DNA from: Xiphydria camelus
Taxonomy: Eukaryota > Arthropoda > Insecta > Hymenoptera > Xiphydriidae
Assembly: GCA_963678675.1 (NCBI GenBank)
Contig: OY783198.1
Span: forward strand, 7,135,001 to 7,199,000
Reading direction: 5' to 3'
DNA length: 64,000 nucleotides
The first letter of the stretch is position 1. Each line of letters opens with the position of its first letter. The translations under genes and the position numbers were made by a program. This document shows positions 57,793 to 64,000 of this stretch, piece after piece. The notes below the pieces were generated by a model. That model was not told the origin of the DNA. It saw nothing but the letters and a program-made list of their open reading frames with translations, and did no database searches.

Positions 57793-59057
57793 TAGGGTGG
57801 GCCAAAAAAAAAACATTTTTTTTTAAATTACTATGAAAACATTGTTGAGGATGACGAGAAAGAAATTCTGCTGAAGTTTCAGCTCTTAATATTAATATTA
57901 ACAACTGCCTCATCACAATTTTCTTTTTCCCGTTTAAATAACATGGGAAATTTTTTTTTTGAACTTTTAATTTTTATAACTTGTTAACGGATTAGCGCAT
58001 TCGAATGATCAAAACGTATTCTTGTAGGAAATCGGACGACCTACAAAAAAGGTATCTTATGATTTTTGGATAAGTCTACTGGTTGGGAAGTTATTCGGGT
58101 CAAAGTTGTACTGGTGGTCAATTTCACGGTTTTTTTCATTTTTGACACGAATTAATTGTTCAAAAATAAACTAAATCTTTCTGTTCTTGGAACACATGCT
58201 ATGTCTTTTCATGAAACATTGAAGTTTTCTCGAAATTCCCAGTTAATTGATAAAAATTATGTTTTTAATCTACAACAGTTCATAAAATCTGTATTTTTTT
58301 TAATTGATTCGTATCGATCATATCATTATAAGAATGAACAATTTTCACTGCATATAATCATGTACTCATGTAAAATCAAGATTTTGTTATTCTGAAAAAA
58401 AGTTTTAAATTTATATTTTTCATGAAAAGTAAATCAATGAAAAAAAATTACCTTTTTATATCGCATAAAAATTCAAATTTAATTAATCTGATTTTTTTAT
58501 TTTTGACTAACAAATGTTGCGTCCATGAAAAATCATAAAGAGGATTATTATTCATTTCTAAAAATGGCTTGCAGAAAACAGAATAATAATGAATTCTGAT
58601 AATAATTACTCTGGGGAAATTATTGAACTTTGAATATTTGGAAATAATTAAAGAAAAATCTTAAACAACTGAAATAAAAGAGGTTAAAAAATTATTTCGT
58701 GTCAAAAATGAAAAAAAAATGTGAAATTAACCACCAGTTCAACTTTGACCTCGAATAACTTCCGAACTGATAAATTTATCAAAAATTCATAAGACACCTT
58801 TTTTGTAGGTCGTCCGATTTCCTACAAGAATACGTTTTGATCATTCGAATGCGCTAATCCGTTAACAAGTTATAAAAATTAAAAGTTCAAAAAAAAAATT
58901 TCCCATTTTATTTAAACGGGAAAAAGAAAATTGCGATGAGGCAGTTGTTAATACTAATATTAAGAGCTGAAACTTCAGCAGAATTTCTTTTCCGTCATCC
59001 TCAACAATGTTTTCATAGTAATTTTAAAAAAAATAGTCTTTTTTTTGGCCCACCCTA
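57793..59057. mobile_element. Long foldback element, 1.27 kb
   Basis: TAGGGTGGGCCAAAAAAAA and the inverted TTTTTTTTGGCCCACCCTA form the ends. Arms of about 360 bp pair nearly base for base (landmarks AACATTGTTGAGGATGACG; AGGAAATCGGACGACCTACA). The loop of about 540 bp is AT-rich with no recognisable protein. It begins at the last base of the family A copy. Confidence 0.85.
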
Positions 59058-59060
59058 CTA

Positions 59061-59210
59061 TATACCGTATGTCTGACGGCAAGCGTAACAAAACTTCGGC
59101 AGTTTTTACCAACGGTGGTCGAATCTTGCATTAGATCCAATGCAATTTTCGACCACCGTCGGTAAAAACTGCCGAAGTTTTGTTGCGCTTGCCGTCAGAC
59201 ATACGGTATA
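59061..59210. mobile_element. MITE family C, copy 2
   Basis: A near-perfect 150-bp palindrome: TATACCGTATGTCTGACGGC at the left and its inverse at the right, closing around TTAGATCCAATGC. Nearly identical in sequence to 11091-11216. It starts 3 bp after the long foldback. Confidence 0.88.
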
Positions 59211-60291
59211 CATATGGGTCTTGTTACGTCTCAAAGAGGGACGAACGAAAATCTATACACACAAAAGGCGAAAGCGAAAGGCCTACTCTCTCAAACGAGA
59301 AAGCACTGTACTTTGCTTACGCTATTTGCACGATTCCCCTCTGCAATAATTACGGGGCTGCGACTAACTATGGTTAATTACGAGGTGACACCTTGCTTTC
59401 ACACCTCGGCTTATCAATTTCGAACAAGGAAACTTTTAGGATTGGGGACACCTTACTTTCGCACCCGGCAGTTTAGGAAAGAAAATTATGGATCTTCACT
59501 TATCTTTAGTCTTTCGTTGCTCTTAGCTAAACAAGTTTGTCACTCTCGGTCTCTTTTTCTGTTTTTATGGCTTCTTATTCACGAGCGCTGGCAAGGATTT
59601 GGTTGCCGAGGATTAATCAAAACACGAAAGCTAAGCACTATGACTACTTTATTTTCAACAAAGAGATTATCTGCACGATGTGTGGCGTGCCGCTGCAGTT
59701 TCATTCAGAGGTCTGCTTTTGAGGAATGAAATTCCGGCCTTTTTATTTTACTCAGGCGGGGGCCGATTCCTATCCCTCCTCTAAGAAAAAAACACACTCA
59801 GGCTCTAAACTACGGTCTATTTCTTAAAACTGCTTGCTCTAAACAAAATCCAATTTCGATTTTCTTCTAATTACGGGCACTTGCTTTGGCGATGAGCCGC
59901 TGCGCTGGAGACTTTACATGTCTCTTCCTATTCCTCATCTCATTACGGGGACTTTATCTGCCGCTCGCTCGCCATTGAGTCTTATCTCTGTTGATTTCAT
60001 GAAAACGTGAAAAATTTCCCTTTTTTATGGGTAACGCTGCACCATTGTGACAATCAAGCAGAAATTACCGTGAGATAGGTAAGAAATTATCAAAGGGCTG
60101 GAAAGTTATTCTTCTGAAAAAGGAATATTCGGTGAATTTTCAAATTCCCAGCAAAATAAAGTAAAAAGTATGCAGCAGTATAGTAGTAGCTCTACTGTTT
60201 GTGGTGAACATATATTTTTCTGCACTGGATTTTTTCCCTTTTTACTGGAGAAAATCTTCACCGTCAAGTGCTAATGTTACATTCGGTCTTA
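59211..60291. other. Intergenic; faint Cys-rich coding trace
   Basis: Near 59610-59725 a plus-strand frame reads HYDYFIFNKEIICTMCGVPL and then CF, loosely like the C-terminal Cys-rich domain of piggyBac-type transposases. It is short and has a stop soon after, so it is at best a remnant. Confidence 0.35.
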
Positions 60292-60364
60292 TAGACCAAT
60301 CAGGATCAAGTATTCCGTTGGGGTGGGGTTACGGACAACGGAATACTTGATCCTGATTGGTCTA
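60292..60364. mobile_element. Short palindromic element, copy 1
   Basis: GACCAATCAGGATCAAGTAT and TCCGTT are inverted exactly on the right side. The same stem appears at 63417-63487. Confidence 0.8.
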
Positions 60365-60607
60365 CTGGCTTACACTTACGCTTAGATTCGTCGCTAAGGG
60401 ATTAAACAAGATACTAAAAAGAAGACGTTTTGCTAAGAAATATAAACGCGGGGAGAGGAGTATGGGAAATTCATTTCGTCGACGAAATCTATCTCTGTAA
60501 AAAAAGGCGGCATATTCATTCAGTGCCAACAAAATGTATACGTAAAATACTCTCCAAAAAAGATTAGAAATAAAAAAATAAAACAAATAAAAAGGCATAA
60601 TAACAAA

Positions 60608-60958
60608 TAAAAGGCATCATTTGAAAGGAAAATTATTGTACTTAAATAAAAAATTATTAAAATATTCGACAAAAAATTTATAAAAAAATATTCATAAAAA
60701 AAGAAGTTGCCGCGTTTTTTTCCTTCAAAATAAAGAATTCAGACAGATAGAAAATTATATTCGATGCTTATGCACTTATGATTTTAAATAAATTGATACA
60801 CTTATATGATACCACCAGTAGGTATATAGTGGAAAAAACATGAAAACTTAAACGCGGCAAGTTCTTTTTTATGAAATTTTTTTTACAAATTTTTTGTCGT
60901 CGAATTTTTGAGTAACTTTTGATTTACAATAATTTTCCTTTCAAATGATGCCTTTTAT
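60608..60958. repeat. Foldback, 0.35 kb
   Basis: AAAAGGCATCATTTGAAAGG at the left is inverted at the right. Further pairing includes AGAAGTTGCCGCGTTT with AAACGCGGCAAGTTCTT; the arms are AT-rich and imperfect. Confidence 0.7.
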
Positions 60959-61639
60959 TTTTTATATATAAATCTTGAACAAGGCGATCTTAATTGATTT
61001 CTAATCTTTTTTGGAGATTCTCTTTACCGAAGACTCTTGTGTGTGCGAAAGCTGTTCCTCATACACTTCAAACACATTGTAAGTATTATTCCCACTGCTA
61101 ATCACTCTGTAATTACGAAAAAATATTCTTTTTCTAACAATTATACGGTCTACAAAATAATTAAATAAAAAAATCATGACACAAGATGCTGATACTTTAT
61201 TTTTAAAAGAATTCCTTTTTCTGTTACTCAGTAATTGTTTAACACGTTGACTGGCCCCATAAGGAATTTTTTCCATCTCACAACGTCCAAAAATGAAATC
61301 ACCATGCATACGGCAATGGCAAATGAATCACATATGTCTCATGGACGTATAGCGACTTTTATGTATGAATCATATGTGACTCATGGGACAATCAACGCAT
61401 TAATATAAAATGAACGAATGCTCATCCCAACTTCGTTTCGGGCTCAATATTTTCCTAATACACCAAGGAACTCATGGTTAAAATTTCGTTAAAAACAAAA
61501 ATGGCGTATTTCAGATAATTAAATATTTGCAAAATAAACTATTTTTTCTCATATTATTCGGTTGTTTAGAAATGATCAACTTTTTCTACTAAGTTCAGGT
61601 TATAAAGAGCATTTTTGATGTAAGGAATTTTTTTCATTT
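60959..61639. other. Intergenic, nothing recognised
   Basis: A minus-strand open frame at 61001-61309 has no recognisable features. CACATATG(T/A)CTCATGG occurs near 61329 and again in similar form near 61371. Confidence 0.5.
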
Positions 61640-61716
61640 AGGGCCGGTTTTACCAACAGGTATAAACGCGGTATAGCGCTATACCGCGTTTATACCAGGT
61701 TGGTAAAACTGACCCT
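61640..61716. repeat. Perfect-stem palindrome
   Basis: GTTTTACCAAC at the left is inverted at the right. The centre is a loop-less perfect palindrome of about 38 bp around TATAGCGCTATA, able to extrude as a cruciform. Confidence 0.9.
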
Positions 61717-63340
61717 AAGTAGGAGAAAATTGGGAATAAATTTCACAAGTTTAGAGAATATGGGTAATTTCAATAAGTGATAGGACAAGAACGCAATGTT
61801 GGATTAAAACGGAATTTGAGAATTTATTATAAATGGTAAAGTACTCAATAAAAAAAACTTACAACAAAATATCTGTGACTCGAAGGTCGGCGGCACTTAA
61901 AGTTGACGTAGAATCCCTCATATACCTTCTGGCATCCACAGCTGCTGGAAAATATTATGTTCACAGTAATAATCTTCCATTCTTTCAGCTGTATCGAATA
62001 AGTATTTGTTAAACATTTCGTATTAGCGTTTCGAATACGAATGTGAGAGTATGCAAGTGTGTACATATATAAGTGTGTGTGGTCGAAAATATCTGGTGAT
62101 TGGTACGGTACCCCCTCCATAATTCAATACGACGGGGCTTTGATTAAATTATGGAATACTCCCACTCTGCCCGTTAGAGAGGTACATACCTGCGCGCAAA
62201 GTACGTCATAACAAGAGTGGGGGAATGTTTCCCCTCTTGTGCTTCGGGCGCTCTGAATTAACGAGGAGGGAATTATGGAGGGAGTACTGTGCGTACATAA
62301 AGCTGGTCCCACACTATTATTGTAAACGTTCGCAAATGCGCCACTCACGAGTAGTATGGGACGAGGCATTCGCTGCTCGTCTTCACACGTATTCGTATTC
62401 GAACCTCAAAAGCAACAGGGCATTTGCAAGCATTCGCAAATAGTATAGGACAAAAACGAACGAAGAATCGAGCAAAAAGATGTATGAATAACAAATTAGC
62501 GATCACCTCTCGAGTCCAACGCATCTGCAAATCGACAGGTACTCGTACCAAAGAAAAGCAGCTATCTTTTTCCCATTATTGAGGAACGTCATAACTCGCT
62601 GTTGATGTGACCGACGACACTTTCTTGCATCAGGAATGAGTTACGATGTTCTATAATGATAGTGAAAAGATATGTGCTTTTTCCTGGTATCAGTCGAAAT
62701 ATATGCATCGTCCGTAGAAGACGATCCCTTTCGCTCGTGATTTAGGCCTGATCTATGCTCAAGTCCTAATCCTTACTTAGTCCCAGGCTTATACTAACAA
62801 TTCGTCGTTTTAACATCGGTTTCACGTCTATCTTTAGTTCTGTGCAGGCTTTCCACAAAGCGCGTACGCTATTTCATTTTGAGAGCGCTGAGTTAAAAAT
62901 TGGGAACTTTTAAGAATTAAGTTACCTAAGTTATATAATACTGGAACTGACAGCATAAACGGTCTGATGACAATTGAGTAGCCCATATGCAAAACACGCT
63001 ATATGCCAAAAAAATATAAATTGAGATATTTTGGCACCACTGTCTTCTAAAAGGTCAAAGCTAACTACCTGAACATATTTTGAGCTGAAAAACGCGCTAT
63101 TACCTATTTAAAATCGAATCGAAAAAGTGGGTACATTTTCAAAAGCCACTATATGCACGAGGTGTACGGATGAAAAGTCGGCTAAACGCGTGCAAAGTGC
63201 ATTATATTCGATAATGACTACTAATTATATTGGGAATACGGCTGAAAAACTAGTTATTCTTAGATTTTGCGGTCTTTTAAGATTATTTGTTTTAACACGT
63301 CGTCATTTGTTTGCATTGCAGTTTCATTCACTGATCTCTA
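61717..63340. other. Intergenic, no gene recognised
   Basis: Short frames on both strands between 61845 and 63348 show no recognisable product or splice structure. Confidence 0.5.
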
Positions 63341-63556
63341 TAGGCTAGGCAAGTATCTCAAATTATTGACGCGCGCGCGACCTCGTGGATAGTCCACGAA
63401 ACTCTAGGGTGATAAGTGACCAATCAGGATCAAGTATTCCGTTCTCTGAACCCCACCACAACGGAATACTTGATCCTGATTGGTCACTTATCACTCTAGA
63501 GTTACGAACTGCGACCACCTCGTGGCACCACTAGAGTTACTTGCCTAGCGTATAAC
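63341..63556. mobile_element. Palindromic element, copy 2, with extended outer arms
   Basis: The inner stem 63400-63503 (ACTCTAG.GTGATAAGTGAC, then CAATCAGGATCAAGTATTCC) pairs perfectly apart from one base. An outer pair, TAGGCTAGGCAAGTA at 63345 and TACTTGCCTAGCGTA at 63539, frames it, with CCTCGTGG on both sides. Confidence 0.8.
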
Positions 63557-63654
63557 AACTGGATCAATGGTTTCACTAGTAGATTGTAGACAGCATTCGT
63601 GTGGTATTTGTTTAGGTATGTTTCTGAAAATTATTGTAAAAAAATTGTGTGAAA

Positions 63655-63776
63655 ATGCCTGATAGTGAAGAAAATATTAGCGAGAGTGAAATTGTGGTTG
63701 AAACCGAGCCTACACGTTCAAGAAAAAGGAAAAGGTGTGCTGAAACATGGAAGAGAAACATTGCGAAAAGAGAAAG
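63655..63776 (+). CDS. Possible 5' exon of a transposon-type gene
   Basis: ATG at 63655 opens MPDSEENISESEIVVETEP, then RSRKRKRCAETWKRNIAKRE, running into a donor GTAATT at 63777 with two bases left over. An acidic start followed by a basic W-K-R-N patch is like the N-terminus of the multi-copy arthropod proteins whose C-terminal parts appear at 42493-43427 and 56701-56962. The remainder would lie beyond the window. Confidence 0.35.
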
Positions 63777-63950
63777 GTAATTAGCATAAACCGGGGCTAC
63801 TTTGACTCTGAGGGTTACTTTGACACTTTGTGGGTCTACTTTGCCAACAAGCAGAAGTACGTTTTTGTCACTCAGTGTCAAATACTCGGTTTTACGGGCG
63901 TCCTCGACGCATGTAAAATGACGTTTTACGCACCAATGTGTGAAAGGTTG

Positions 63951-64000
63951 CACAGTGCGTGAAATAACCCGTGCAGTGCGTGAAATAACCTCACAGTGCG
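63951..64000 (+). repeat. Start of a ~20-bp tandem repeat, cut by the window end
   Basis: CACAGTGCGTGAAATAACC begins at 63951, recurs as GCAGTGCGTGAAATAACC at 63973, and restarts as CACAGTGCG at 63992. The array length is unknown. Confidence 0.7.

Noticed and set aside
63992..64000. CACAGTGCG as the left end of a second copy of the 55711-57257 transposon
   Set aside because: The same bases recur at 63951 and in similar form at 63972 as part of a 20-bp tandem repeat, so the match is weak evidence.

Overview
The window is nuclear DNA from an insect. Evidence: intron-containing genes with short GT-AG introns, an SLC6 neurotransmitter-type transporter, an LRRC43-like gene, mariner-type transposase fragments, and a very dense load of short inverted-repeat elements. 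The mix of AT-rich DNA and sharp GC-rich blocks, with CT and GTC microsatellites, would fit Hymenoptera, but that assignment is inference.

Genes. Two complete, collinear plus-strand genes occupy the centre. 13119-22195 is an 11-exon LRRC43-like leucine-rich-repeat gene of about 630 codons; all its splice phases agree. 23816-30234 is a roughly 15-exon SLC6 transporter of about 590 codons, most like glycine or amino-acid transporters, with one probable GC-AG intron. Two further single coding exons (31096-31292 and 33237-33469) look like 5' exons of unrecognised genes; the second follows a GC-rich, promoter-like block at 32280-33236. An ethanolamine kinase pseudogene lies at 49990-50850. It keeps its introns but carries a stop codon, two frameshifts and an inserted palindromic element. 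The window ends with a possible 5' exon (63655-63776) and the start of a tandem repeat.

Layout. 1-13118 is intergenic, with GC-rich blocks, scattered repeats and foldback elements. 13119-30234 holds the two genes; their large introns and the spacer between them are filled with inverted-repeat elements. 30235-36485 has orphan exons, small palindromes and a 275-bp tandem array split by a MITE. 36486-64000 is mostly mobile DNA: a TTAA-flanked 1.5-kb element holding an unusual 12-bp self-complementary array, a mariner-derived foldback (38876-39776), a long-TIR transposon with a cysteine-rich CXC-like coding remnant (41990-43906), a foldback with tandem-repeat arms (44614-45246), a TIR transposon with a 5-bp target duplication (55711-57257), and three foldback elements butted end to end (57623-59210).

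The main theme is an extreme density of foldback (MITE-like) DNA, much of it nested or abutting, with several copies inside transcribed introns where they could form hairpin RNA. I did not find a complete, convincing new biological system. The most unusual structures are the 12-bp CACGTG-type array, the repeated pairing of two MITE families at one junction in opposite orientations, and the tandem-repeat hairpin.
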